From the NCBI GenBank assembly GCA_021740905.1, contig JAIOYV010000072.1:1-35950 (forward strand): a stretch of DNA of 35,950 nt, written 5' to 3'. Positions 16,852 to 24,589 of this stretch are shown here, one piece after another. Each line of letters starts with the position of its first letter. The stretch's first letter is position 1. A program made the translations under genes and the position numbers. The notes under the pieces were generated by a model, which saw only the letters and a program-made list of their open reading frames with translations, had not been told where the DNA came from and did not search any database. The DNA comes from Bacteroidales bacterium. GTDB lineage: Bacteria; Bacteroidota; Bacteroidia; Bacteroidales; M50B96.

Positions 16852-17991
16852 ATGGCATCGACAAAATTACCCAATACGGGCTTTAGCATATTTTCTGAAA
16901 TGACCAGAAAGGCAAATGAATACCAGGCTATCAACCTTTCGCAGGGCTTTCCGGAGTTCGATTGTTCCGATCGATTGAAAGAACGTGTTGCATATTATAT
17001 GGGTAAAGGCTTTAACCAATATGCACCACTCGAAGGGGTATTGCCTCTCCGCGAAAGCATAAGCCATACCATTATAGGATTGCATAATCGTACTTATGAC
17101 CCGGTTTCGGAAATCACCATTACCGCCGGAGCAACACAAGCCATTTTCACAGCCATCACTGCATTTGTGCGCGAAGATGATGAGGTGATAGTGATTGAAC
17201 CCGCCTTTGATACCTACGAGCCTACCATTCGGTTGAACGGAGGCCGCCCTGTATTTGTGCAACTCACCCCGGGCACATATTCTATTAACTGGGACGAGAT
17301 GCAACGGAGCGTAAACTCGCACACCAAAATGATCATCATCAACACCCCACATAATCCCAGTGGGATGACTTTTTCGGAAGAAGATATGCTAAGGCTGCAA
17401 AAGATTGTGAATGGCAGCAAGATTCTCATCCTGAGCGATGAAGTGTACGAGCATATTGTTTTTGATAGGGGCCAGCATCAATCCGTGGCGCGTTACCCCG
17501 AACTGGCTAAACGTAGCCTGTTGATTTCATCGTTCGGAAAAACCTATAATACAACCGGCTGGAAGGTTGGCTATTGTTGTGCCCCGCCTGAATTAACGTA
17601 TGAATTTCGAAAAATCCATCAACTCATTGTGTATGCGGCCAACACACCCATCCAACACGCTTACTCCGATATGTTGGCAGACAAGGACAGTTGGCAAAAC
17701 CTAAAACATTTTTACGAGCAAAAGCGCAATACTTTTGTCAATCTAATAAAAGGCAGTCGGTTTAAGGTAATCCCTTCTTCGGGAACCTATTTTCAGCTAT
17801 TGAATTATTCCGAAATATCGGACAAACCGGATATTGATTTCACCGATTACCTGGTAAAAGAAATAGGCATCGCAGCAATCCCGCTCTCGGTTTTTTACCA
17901 CGAAAAGACCGACCATAAAGTACTCCGGTTTTGCTTTGCCAAAAACGACGATACTCTGGCCGAGGCTGCCCGAAAGCTATGTAAATTGTAA
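16852..17991 (+). CDS. Class I/II PLP-dependent aminotransferase (methionine/KAT-type)
   Basis: The 379-residue protein transfers amino groups using PLP. The PLP lysine is K230 in SSFGKTYNTTGWK. N168 is in NTPHNPSG, D196 is in LSDEVYE, and a SQGFPEF substrate-specificity segment is near residue 30. The SQGFPEF and YAPLEGVLPLR motifs place it with methionine aminotransferase/kynurenine-glutamine aminotransferase-like enzymes, a methionine-salvage or general role. It is divergent from the sigma-54 operon and has its own promoter. The length is normal and the active site is complete. Confidence 0.88.
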   Translation: MASTKLPNTGFSIFSEMTRKANEYQAINLSQGFPEFDCSDRLKERVAYYMGKGFNQYAPLEGVLPLRESISHTIIGLHNRTYDPVSEITITAGATQAIFTAITAFVREDDEVIVIEPAFDTYEPTIRLNGGRPVFVQLTPGTYSINWDEMQRSVNSHTKMIIINTPHNPSGMTFSEEDMLRLQKIVNGSKILILSDEVYEHIVFDRGQHQSVARYPELAKRSLLISSFGKTYNTTGWKVGYCCAPPELTYEFRKIHQLIVYAANTPIQHAYSDMLADKDSWQNLKHFYEQKRNTFVNLIKGSRFKVIPSSGTYFQLLNYSEISDKPDIDFTDYLVKEIGIAAIPLSVFYHEKTDHKVLRFCFAKNDDTLAEAARKLCKL

Positions 17992-18044
17992 AATTACACT
18001 CCAGGTTTTATTGGGTAGTATTCTGCAAAATCTTTTTTCTTCTT

Positions 18045-18052
18045 TATTTTTG
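18045..18052 (+). promoter_or_regulatory. -7 box (TAnnTTTG) for a small ORF
   Basis: TATTTTTG lies five bases before the ATG at 18058. Transcription would start at or just after that ATG, so the message is leaderless or uses the second ATG at 18070. Confidence 0.45.
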
Positions 18053-18057
18053 TTGAT

Positions 18058-18180
18058 ATGAATCTATTGATGATAAGCAATACCTGGGTATATATAATTA
18101 TGGGCATAGTGGCCCTGCACTTTGTAGTTGGGATTGGCTATGTGATCTATAAGATTTACGGGGGGAAGAAAGAAAAATAG
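18058..18180 (+). CDS. 40-residue single-pass membrane protein
   Basis: The frame encodes 40 residues: a short polar start (MNLLMISNTW), one membrane helix (VYIIMGIVALHFVVGIGYVIY) and a basic Lys-rich tail (GGKKEK). The hydrophobic segment followed by positive charges predicts an N-out/C-in single-pass inner-membrane protein. A TAnnTTTG box lies immediately upstream. The alternative start at 18070 gives 36 residues. I do not recognise a family. It sits 66 bases after the aminotransferase stop. Confidence 0.5.
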   Translation: MNLLMISNTWVYIIMGIVALHFVVGIGYVIYKIYGGKKEK

Positions 18181-18507
18181 TTCGGAGTTAAAAAAGTTCG
18201 GAGTTCGGGAATTCTGAGTTCGGGAGTTCTGAGTCCTTTTGCAAATAGTGGTCCCTGACAGGTTCGACCGAGGGTTTCGCTTTGAGCGAAGCCCTCGGTT
18301 GCCAAAGATTTACATTTACCGAAATTGTAACAGGTTTCTCTCTATGGTACCAATGACATCTTCTTGGCAATTGATACGGGGTGGGGATCCCTTTTCGTAA
18401 CACTTCAATTCGACTTCCCAACCACTCAGCTTTTCAACCACTCAACCACTCAACCACCTAACTTCTCAACTCTTCAACTCAGAACTCCCCAACTCAGAAC
18501 TCCCCAC
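18181..18507. repeat. Degenerate GAGTTC-type repeats plus a large hairpin
   Basis: At 18181-18235 GAGTTCGG/GAGTTCTGA units recur. At 18420-18505 the complementary form (ACTCAGAACTCC, CAACCACTCAACC) recurs in the opposite orientation. Between them, CCGAGGGTTTCGCT pairs with AGCGAAGCCCTCGG (18268-18298, one mismatch). No gene is present. This simple-repeat family returns upstream of tgt at 20805-20889. Confidence 0.65.
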
Positions 18508-19587
18508 CTACTTCGGTGCGGTTTTGTACAGGTAGGCGGCAATAAATGTAAATATAATATTTGGTATCCAGGCGGCCAGCAGGGGATTGAAGTTTCCGTT
18601 GATGGCAAATTGTTGCGATATCTGCATAAAAAGGATGTAGGCAAAACTAATCAGCAAGCCAAGGCCAATGTGAAGCCCCAGCCCCCCCTTCACTTTCCGG
18701 GAGGATAATGAAACACCTATCAAAGTAAGGATGAAGGTGGAAAAGGGAAATGCAAATCGCCGGTATTTTTCGATCAGGTAGGCTTCGATATTTTCCACCC
18801 CGTGCATTCGCTGGTTCTCGATAAAAGCATTTAATCGTGGCAGCGACATGGTTTCAACAATATTGTCCCGCATACTAAAATCGCCGGGGGCCATTTTTAT
18901 GGTAGTATCCATCGATGTCCCTTTTTCGATTTCCTCGTCAAGGCCATCTATATTTCGGATATAATAATTGCTTACACGCCATTTCCCGCTTTCTTCATCA
19001 AACTTAACATAGTCTGAATTAAGCTTGGAAACCAGCTTTCCATCCACGAATTTTTCCATAGCAAACTTATAGCCTACACTGTTGGTCACATTGTAGTTCT
19101 CCATATAGATATAAATGCCTGGCTCCACTTGACGGTGAATGTTTCTATCATAATTTCGGTATGGGTTCCGTAAATATTTTTCGGCAAAATCGAGCCTTGT
19201 TTTATTGGCTGGTGGAATTATGTAGCTGCTCAACACAAATGAGAATAGGGCAATGACCAGAGCCGATAAAAAGTAGGGCCACATTAATCGCTTAAAGCTG
19301 ACACCGCTCGAAAGAATAGCGATTATCTCGGTGTTGTAAGCCATTTTCGAGGTAAAGAAAATAACTGCGATGAAAGTAAACAAGGCCGAAAACAAATTGG
19401 CAAAATAAGGGATAAAGTTAAGGTAATAATCAAAAATAATCTCCGACACAGGGGCTTCTTTCTCGATGAAATCGTCGATGCGTTCGGTAATATCGAACAC
19501 CACCGAAATACTGATGATAAGCACGATGGCAAAAAAGAATGTCCCAAGGAACTTTCTGATAATGTATATGTCAAGCTTTTTTAACAA
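18508..19587 (-). CDS. LptF/LptG-family permease
   Basis: The 359-residue protein has an N-terminal LDIYIIRKFLGTFFF helix, two more helices by residue 125, a long periplasmic beta-rich domain (about 130-270) and three C-terminal helices. This is the LptF/LptG (YjgP/YjgQ) fold, the membrane part of the LptB2FG transporter that extracts lipopolysaccharide from the inner membrane. FSMRDNIVETMSLPRLNAFIE and a KYRRFAFPFSTFILTLIG start of helix 4 fit the family. Only one copy is in the window, so it cannot be assigned to F or G. It follows tgt by 49 bases and lies in an operon with it. Confidence 0.88.
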   Translation of the reverse strand: MLKKLDIYIIRKFLGTFFFAIVLIISISVVFDITERIDDFIEKEAPVSEIIFDYYLNFIPYFANLFSALFTFIAVIFFTSKMAYNTEIIAILSSGVSFKRLMWPYFLSALVIALFSFVLSSYIIPPANKTRLDFAEKYLRNPYRNYDRNIHRQVEPGIYIYMENYNVTNSVGYKFAMEKFVDGKLVSKLNSDYVKFDEESGKWRVSNYYIRNIDGLDEEIEKGTSMDTTIKMAPGDFSMRDNIVETMSLPRLNAFIENQRMHGVENIEAYLIEKYRRFAFPFSTFILTLIGVSLSSRKVKGGLGLHIGLGLLISFAYILFMQISQQFAINGNFNPLLAAWIPNIIFTFIAAYLYKTAPK

Positions 19588-19636
19588 TGCCTTTTTTATT
19601 TTGATGCTATATACGCCTATTATCCAAATTTAGTAT

Positions 19637-20767
19637 TTAAAGCCTCTCCGTCACCTTCCCAACCATCGCTTTTTTCCAACTATCGAAAGTCCCGGCAATG
19701 ATTTGCTTTCTGGCTTCTTTCACCAACCAGATGTAAAAACCCAGGTTATGGATGCTTGCTATCTGGGCGCCCAGTATTTCCTTCGAAATTATTAAGTGCC
19801 GAAGGTAAGCTTTTGAATAGAAACTATCGACAAAAGTTGTCCCATTCGGATCGACCGGGCTGAAATCATTTTCCCACCGTTTATTTTTCATGTTGATAAT
19901 TCCCTCGCTGGTAAACAACATGCCATTTCGTCCATTCCGGGTGGGCATCACACAATCGAACATATCAATCCCCAAAGCGATTGATTCGAGAATGTTGGCC
20001 GGGGTGCCCACGCCCATCAGGTAGCGGGGTTTGTCGAAGGGCAATATTTCGGTCACCACATCGGTCATTTCGTACATCACTTCGGCTGGTTCGCCCACAC
20101 TCAAACCCCCAATGGCGTTGCCGTCCATTCCATAACTGGCAATGGTTTCAGCCGATTGTTTCCGCAAATCCCGGAAAGATGACCCTTGCACAATAGGAAA
20201 AAAACTTTGTGTGTGGCCATATTTTGGCCCGGTTTTCAGGAAATGGTCAACCCCCCGTTTCAACCACCGGTGGGTCAGTTCCATCGAGTTTTTTGCATAT
20301 TGAAAATCGGAATCTCCGGGCGGGCATTCGTCTAAAGCCATGATGATGTCGGCCCCGATGGTGCGCTGGATATCGACCACCTTTTCGGGGGTAAAAGTGT
20401 GTTTCGACCCATCGATGTGCGATTGAAAAGTGACCCCCTCCTCTTTGAGCTTTCGCATTTCGGCCAACGAAAAAACCTGGTAGCCTCCGCTGTCGGTCAA
20501 AATGGGTTTGTCCCACCCATTGAATTTATGCAATCCCCCGGCCTGCCCCATTATTTCGAGGCCAGGCCGCAGGTATAAATGATAGGTGTTGCCAAGGATA
20601 ATCTGCGCCCCAATGTCGTCCTTCAACTCACGCTGGTGTACGGCCTTCACCGATCCGGCAGTGCCCACCGGCATAAAAATGGGGGTTTCGATTTCGCCAT
20701 GGTCGGTTTGTATTTTCCCGGCCCTGGCTTTCGACCCCGTGTCGCTTTTTAATAATTCAAATTTCAT
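19637..20767 (-). CDS. tgt: tRNA-guanine transglycosylase (queuosine pathway)
   Basis: The 376-residue protein exchanges guanine-34 of GUN-anticodon tRNAs for preQ1. TDSGGYQVFSL (from residue 91) holds the general-base Asp, and D271 in FDCVMPTRNGRNG is the catalytic nucleophile. GGLSVGEP and NLGFYIWLVKEAR are family segments. The usual zinc cysteines (E. coli C302, C304, C307) are replaced by G309, T311 and D314, while the fourth ligand H340 remains. The ORF could start 50 codons earlier, but that part translates a repeat (NSELSNSEL). A -7 box at 20785-20792 places transcription start just before 20767. It is co-transcribed with the LptF/G gene. Confidence 0.95.
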   Translation of the reverse strand: MKFELLKSDTGSKARAGKIQTDHGEIETPIFMPVGTAGSVKAVHQRELKDDIGAQIILGNTYHLYLRPGLEIMGQAGGLHKFNGWDKPILTDSGGYQVFSLAEMRKLKEEGVTFQSHIDGSKHTFTPEKVVDIQRTIGADIIMALDECPPGDSDFQYAKNSMELTHRWLKRGVDHFLKTGPKYGHTQSFFPIVQGSSFRDLRKQSAETIASYGMDGNAIGGLSVGEPAEVMYEMTDVVTEILPFDKPRYLMGVGTPANILESIALGIDMFDCVMPTRNGRNGMLFTSEGIINMKNKRWENDFSPVDPNGTTFVDSFYSKAYLRHLIISKEILGAQIASIHNLGFYIWLVKEARKQIIAGTFDSWKKAMVGKVTERL

Positions 20768-20784
20768 CTTAAAAAATATTGGCG

Positions 20785-20792
20785 CAAAGATA
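20785..20792 (-). promoter_or_regulatory. -7 box (TAnnTTTG) for tgt-lptG
   Basis: TATCTTTG on the minus strand lies 18 bases before the ATG at 20767, so the longer N-terminal frame is not transcribed. Confidence 0.6.
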
Positions 20793-20804
20793 GGGTTTTG
20801 AGTT

Positions 20805-20889
20805 GAAGAGTTCGGAGTTGAGAGAGTTCTGAGTTGAGAGAGTTCTGAGTTGGATAGTTCGGAGTTGGATAGTTCGGAGTTGAAAGTTA
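20805..20889. repeat. GAGTTG/GAGTTC simple-repeat cluster
   Basis: About nine degenerate copies of GAGTTCGGAGTTG or GAGTTCTGAGTTG in tandem. This is the same family as 18181-18235 and 18420-18505. It brackets the tgt-lptG operon on both sides. Confidence 0.75.
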
Positions 20890-21390
20890 AATAGAAATTA
20901 GGCTCGTAGGTCATCAAACTTACTCCCGAAGTATCGGGATTGTTTAAGTAGAAACTTTTAATATCAGATATGATACTTCAATTTTGCTGAAGGCAAATTC
21001 CCCATACTACTTATCTTACCATAAAAGACATATAAGAAAATATAAATACTTTTATGTCCTTATATGCCTTATCTGGTTTTGCCCTTTTATGATGATGGAT
21101 ACACTGATTATAGGATTGTTTAGATTTCGGAATTTCGTCATAATAGGCTGACAATAACTTCCACCGGACATCCGGGGTTTAAATTAATTCCCGTACTTAC
21201 GGGATCAATAGACAATAATAATTTGGATAGAAACTTGGCCTTGGGGTATGACCCCGCTACCGCACGAATCCTTTCGTACGGTTTAGATTATAAAATAGCC
21301 ACAAAAAAGTTTTTCCCGAAAAGCGGAACAATCAGTCCGGCAGCCAGGGCTCGAAACACGAGACTCGAAACCCGAAACCCGAGACCAAAT
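20890..21390. other. Intergenic with short palindromes
   Basis: No gene is supported. TCCCGA AGTA TCGGGA (20924-20939) and TCCCGTA CT TACGGGA (21189-21204) are perfect short palindromes, and near 21342-21388 there is a decayed CGAAACCCGA repeat. Confidence 0.5.
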
Positions 21391-22158
21391 TCAAAACCCC
21401 TCAAAAATCCCCAGCCCAAACAGCGCGAAATCATACTTTACGGGGTCGGTGGGATCGAACGTTCGAAGGCTTTGAGTAATTTCCAGCACGGCTTTCCAAT
21501 CGTTTTGCTGCCGCGACAGAATTCCCAGCTTTCTACCTACGTTTCCGGTATGCACATCAAGGGGCAGGTATAAACGGGCAGGATCGATTTTGTCCCACAA
21601 ACCAAAGTGGACACCCCTTCCATCCTTGCGCACCATCCACATCAAAAACATATTCAACCTTTTTGCCGATGAGTTTTTAAGGATATTAGCCACATGTTTT
21701 TCAGACCGTTTTTGGTGATCTTCTTCAAGAAAAATAGTTCTGAAATATTCAAGGGCCGATTCCACCGAATTTTCTACTGAATATCCCTTTGTGAAAACCT
21801 GTTCAAGGCCTCCGTGGTTTTTATACATATTCTGGAGCGAGCGGATAAAAAATCGACAATCCTCCCTGTTAAAAGTACGGTGTACAAAAGCATCAAATAC
21901 CGACAAATCGGATTGCTCTGCGTTCAGAATAAATTGGTATGGCTGGTTGTCCATAAAGGCCATCAACCGAAAGGCATTTTTGATAATAGTTTTTCGCTGC
22001 CCCCAGGCGATGGAAGCCGAAAGGAAAGCTGCAATCTCAATATCTTCCTTTGATGAAAATGAATGAGGCACCTGGATCGGATCAGACACTACAAAATCAG
22101 GAGTATTGTATTGATAATACTTCTCGTCGAGAAAGTCTTTTAGTTCGTTTTTTTCCAT
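21391..22158 (-). CDS. TIGR02757-family (DUF2400) protein
   Basis: The 255-residue protein has FLSASIAWGQRKTIIKN and MFLMWMVRKDGRGVHFGLW, matching the TIGR02757/DUF2400 family of Bacteroidota and others. The function is unknown. The DHTG-like LPLDVHTGNVGRKLG segment near the C-terminus recalls endonuclease III-type HhH DNA glycosylase/N-glycosylase folds, but that is only a resemblance. It stands alone, with no signal peptide, so it is presumably cytoplasmic. It ends in repeat-rich sequence and lacks an obvious terminator. Confidence 0.75.
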   Translation of the reverse strand: MEKNELKDFLDEKYYQYNTPDFVVSDPIQVPHSFSSKEDIEIAAFLSASIAWGQRKTIIKNAFRLMAFMDNQPYQFILNAEQSDLSVFDAFVHRTFNREDCRFFIRSLQNMYKNHGGLEQVFTKGYSVENSVESALEYFRTIFLEEDHQKRSEKHVANILKNSSAKRLNMFLMWMVRKDGRGVHFGLWDKIDPARLYLPLDVHTGNVGRKLGILSRQQNDWKAVLEITQSLRTFDPTDPVKYDFALFGLGIFEGF

Positions 22159-22173
22159 GTTGGTCTTTGATGG

Positions 22174-22428
22174 TCATTCGATAGTCATTTGCTTCGCGTC
22201 ATTAGGAAGTCATTCGGTTATCATTCAATTGGCAATTGTTGTCATTCAGTAGTCATTCAGTAGTCATTCAGTAGTCATTCAGTAGTCATTCAGTAGTCAT
22301 TCAATTGTCCTTTGTAGTCATAAGGTTGTCAAATTCGTTGCGAAGTTAATGACAATAAATAACACAAAGCTAATGACTATTGAATGACGGCGAAGCCAAA
22401 TGACGCAAAGCAAATAACTATCGAATGA
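22174..22428. repeat. 11-bp tandem repeats inside an imperfect inverted repeat
   Basis: Five perfect copies of GTCATTCAGTA plus one variant occupy 22241-22306. The flanks form an inverted repeat: 22174-22203 (TCATTCGATAGTCATTTGC...) and 22399-22428 are reverse complements with two mismatches in 30. The whole block is built from GTCATT/AATGAC units. No protein is encoded. It is a low-complexity repeat, not a CRISPR array. Confidence 0.85.
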
Positions 22429-22456
22429 CAGCGAAGCAAATGACAGCGTAGCCAAA

Positions 22457-22493
22457 TAAAAAAAATGAGCCATGCTATAAAGCATGACCCATT
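22457..22493 (-). terminator. Terminator of pepD
   Basis: On the minus strand CATGCT pairs with AGCATG inside a longer mismatched stem (AAATGGGTCATGCT.../...CATTT), followed by a T-rich run (A-run at 22457-22465). It lies about 20 bases past the stop. Confidence 0.7.
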
Positions 22494-22513
22494 TCTTCAA
22501 CTATGAAAAAAAA

Positions 22514-23974
22514 TTATTTTTTTGGAATATTTTTCAATGTTTCAAGCAAGAAATCGTAAAATTTCTGAACAGTTGCAATATTCACTTTTTCGTCGGGCGA
22601 GTGAGGGAAACGGATGGTTGGGCCAAACGAAATCATGTCCCAATTTGGGTAAACACCGCCGAGGAGTCCACATTCCAAACCAGCGTGGATAGCTTTAATC
22701 TCAGGGATTTTTCCAAACTTGTTGTTATACACTTGCTGCATGGTTTTCAAGATAGGCGAATCCATATTGGGTTTCCAACCTGGATAAGCACCTTCAAATT
22801 TAACCGTGGCTCCGGCCAATTCAAACACCGACTCGATGCTGCTGCTCAGTGCAGTTTTGGCCGAATCGACTGAGCTGCGCATGAGGCAAGCTACTTTCAC
22901 CTGTTTGTTTGCAGATTTTACAATGGCCAGATTGGTTGAAGTTTCGACCAAACCAGGCATCGAATCGCTCATGCGGATCACCCCGTTGGGGCAAGCCACA
23001 ATGGCATGGGCCAGTTTGACCTGTGTATCTTCATCCATTAAATTGGCGGGTAAATCTGTAGGTTCCAATATTATTTTCATGTCAGGCTCGGTGACGGCAA
23101 GTTCTGCCTTAACCATGCCTTCGTAATTGGCAACACATTTTTTCAAATCATCTGCTTTGGCTTCAGCAACTACAACCACCGAAAATGCTTCGCGGGGGAT
23201 GGCATTGCGAAGACTTCCGCCATCGATGCTTGCCAAACGCAAGCCATGCTGCTTGTGGGCATGTTTCAGAAAGCGGAACGTGAGAATGTTGGCATTTCCA
23301 CGACCGATTGGGATATCCATCCCGGAGTGACCACCCTTTAAACCTGTAACTGCCAGATTAAAAGCTTTCATTCCGGCAGGAACAGCAACTTCTGTAAAAT
23401 TGAAAGTGATGTTGGCATCTTCGCCACCGGCACAACCGACGTACAATTCGCCTTCATCCTCAGAGTCCATATTAATCAGGATGTCTCCTTTTAAGATACC
23501 TGGCTTGAGGCCAAATGCTCCTGTCATCCCAGTTTCTTCGTCGCACGTAAACAATGCCTCAACAGGCCCATGTGCAACATCTTTGGCTTCCAAAATAGCC
23601 ATTGCAGCTGCCACGCCCATGCCATTGTCAGCTCCAAGGGTAGTGCCATTGGCCGTTACCCAATCACCATCTACGTAGGCTTCGATTGGATCGGTGGCAA
23701 AATCGTGTGTTTTATCGCTATTTTTTTGAGGTACCATGTCGAGGTGGCCTTGCAGCACAACACCTTGGCGGTCTTCCATCCCGGTAGTGGCAGGTTTGCG
23801 GATAATGACATTGCCAACTTCATCTTTAATGGTTTCGAGACCCAGCTTTTTGCCAAAATCAACTATAAAGGCTTGAATTGCATCTTCGTATTTCGAGGGC
23901 CGGGCAATTTGTGTGAGGCTGTAAAAATGTTTCCAGATTACTTTTGGTTCGAGATTTAAAATTTCCTTACTCAT
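22514..23974 (-). CDS. pepD: M20 family aminoacyl-histidine dipeptidase
   Basis: The 486-residue protein has the M20C zinc-peptidase layout. GHLDMVPQ supplies the first ligand His, TTLGADNGMG the bridging Asp, DEETGMTGA the catalytic Glu, NMDSEDEGE a further ligand, and HAGLECGLL a late ligand. Dimerisation residues such as GLKGGHSGMDI are typical of PepD. It hydrolyses Xaa-His dipeptides such as carnosine in the cytoplasm. No signal peptide is present. It is monocistronic, with its own terminator, and is divergent from the secreted C25-like gene. Confidence 0.93.
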   Translation of the reverse strand: MSKEILNLEPKVIWKHFYSLTQIARPSKYEDAIQAFIVDFGKKLGLETIKDEVGNVIIRKPATTGMEDRQGVVLQGHLDMVPQKNSDKTHDFATDPIEAYVDGDWVTANGTTLGADNGMGVAAAMAILEAKDVAHGPVEALFTCDEETGMTGAFGLKPGILKGDILINMDSEDEGELYVGCAGGEDANITFNFTEVAVPAGMKAFNLAVTGLKGGHSGMDIPIGRGNANILTFRFLKHAHKQHGLRLASIDGGSLRNAIPREAFSVVVVAEAKADDLKKCVANYEGMVKAELAVTEPDMKIILEPTDLPANLMDEDTQVKLAHAIVACPNGVIRMSDSMPGLVETSTNLAIVKSANKQVKVACLMRSSVDSAKTALSSSIESVFELAGATVKFEGAYPGWKPNMDSPILKTMQQVYNNKFGKIPEIKAIHAGLECGLLGGVYPNWDMISFGPTIRFPHSPDEKVNIATVQKFYDFLLETLKNIPKK

Positions 23975-24010
23975 ATTATTTTTATTTTAAGGGTTTAGAA
24001 TTTAAAACGC

Positions 24011-24018
24011 TAAAAGTA
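24011..24018 (-). promoter_or_regulatory. Near-consensus -7 box for pepD
   Basis: On the minus strand this reads TACTTTTA, one base off TAnnTTTG, about 37-44 bases before the ATG. Confidence 0.35.
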
Positions 24019-24171
24019 CGGCATATTTTTCAGAAAGAAAAAACAGATCACAGTGGGGCAGTTCTTAGTTGGCAATCTGTCAACCCTCCTGAGCTTGTCA
24101 GATGGCAAAGGCAGGCGTTAGCGGATAGGGGACAGGCAGGTCTTGGTCCTCATCGGCCTAAAATATCCAAT

Positions 24172-24263
24172 ATCGAACATTCAATATCCAATACTGAATG
24201 AGGAAGTATTTGTTCAAGGTTCTTCAACATTTCTCATTCGATGTTCAATATTGAATGTTCGAT
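24172..24263. repeat. Inverted repeat with 34-base arms
   Basis: The 34 bases at 24172-24205 (ATCGAACATTCAATAT...) are an imperfect reverse complement of 24230-24263 (ending TTGAATGTTCGAT), with a 24-base centre. It is a long hairpin in the divergent gap between pepD and the C25-like gene, built from AATATC/GAACATTC-type units. Function unknown. Confidence 0.65.
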
Positions 24264-24305
24264 GTTTAATTTTTTTTCAGATGATTGCATCTTAACCCTA
24301 ATTAC

Positions 24306-24427
24306 ACATCGCACGGGATAAATTTCCACACATCAATAGCCCCGTCCTTTAGGTCGGGGTATATTGATAAACAAGTTGATATGGGCTTTAGCCCAATATG
24401 GTATATGCGAAAACTTATCCCGTTTAC
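24306..24427 (+). repeat. 122-bp dispersed repeat, copy 2
   Basis: Same element as 6857-6978, in the same orientation, with the CCCCGTCC/GGTCGGGG and GGGCTTTAGCCC hairpins. It lies about 30 bases upstream of a TATTTTTG -7 box serving the C25-like gene. Confidence 0.8.
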
Positions 24428-24456
24428 GGTTTACCATTTTCGCCTCATAATTTTCC

Positions 24457-24464
24457 TATTTTTG
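24457..24464 (+). promoter_or_regulatory. -7 box (TAnnTTTG) for the C25-like gene
   Basis: TATTTTTG matches the consensus and would give a leader of about 120 bases to the ATG at 24590. Confidence 0.45.
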
Positions 24465-24589
24465 ACATCCTTATATTTATCGTATTGTTAAAAATTAGAG
24501 AAAAGGGGAAATTGTGTATGTTTTACCATGCAACTATTATGGCCTTGCCTACATCTACTTTTCTATACAAAACTATAAACCTAAATTCT

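Noticed and set aside
20768-20917. 50-residue N-terminal extension of Tgt
   Set aside because: It translates a simple repeat (NSELSNSEL) and lies upstream of the -7 box at 20785-20792.
22241-22306. Regular repeats that could suggest a CRISPR array
   Set aside because: Units are 11 bases, directly adjacent without spacers, and no cas genes are near.
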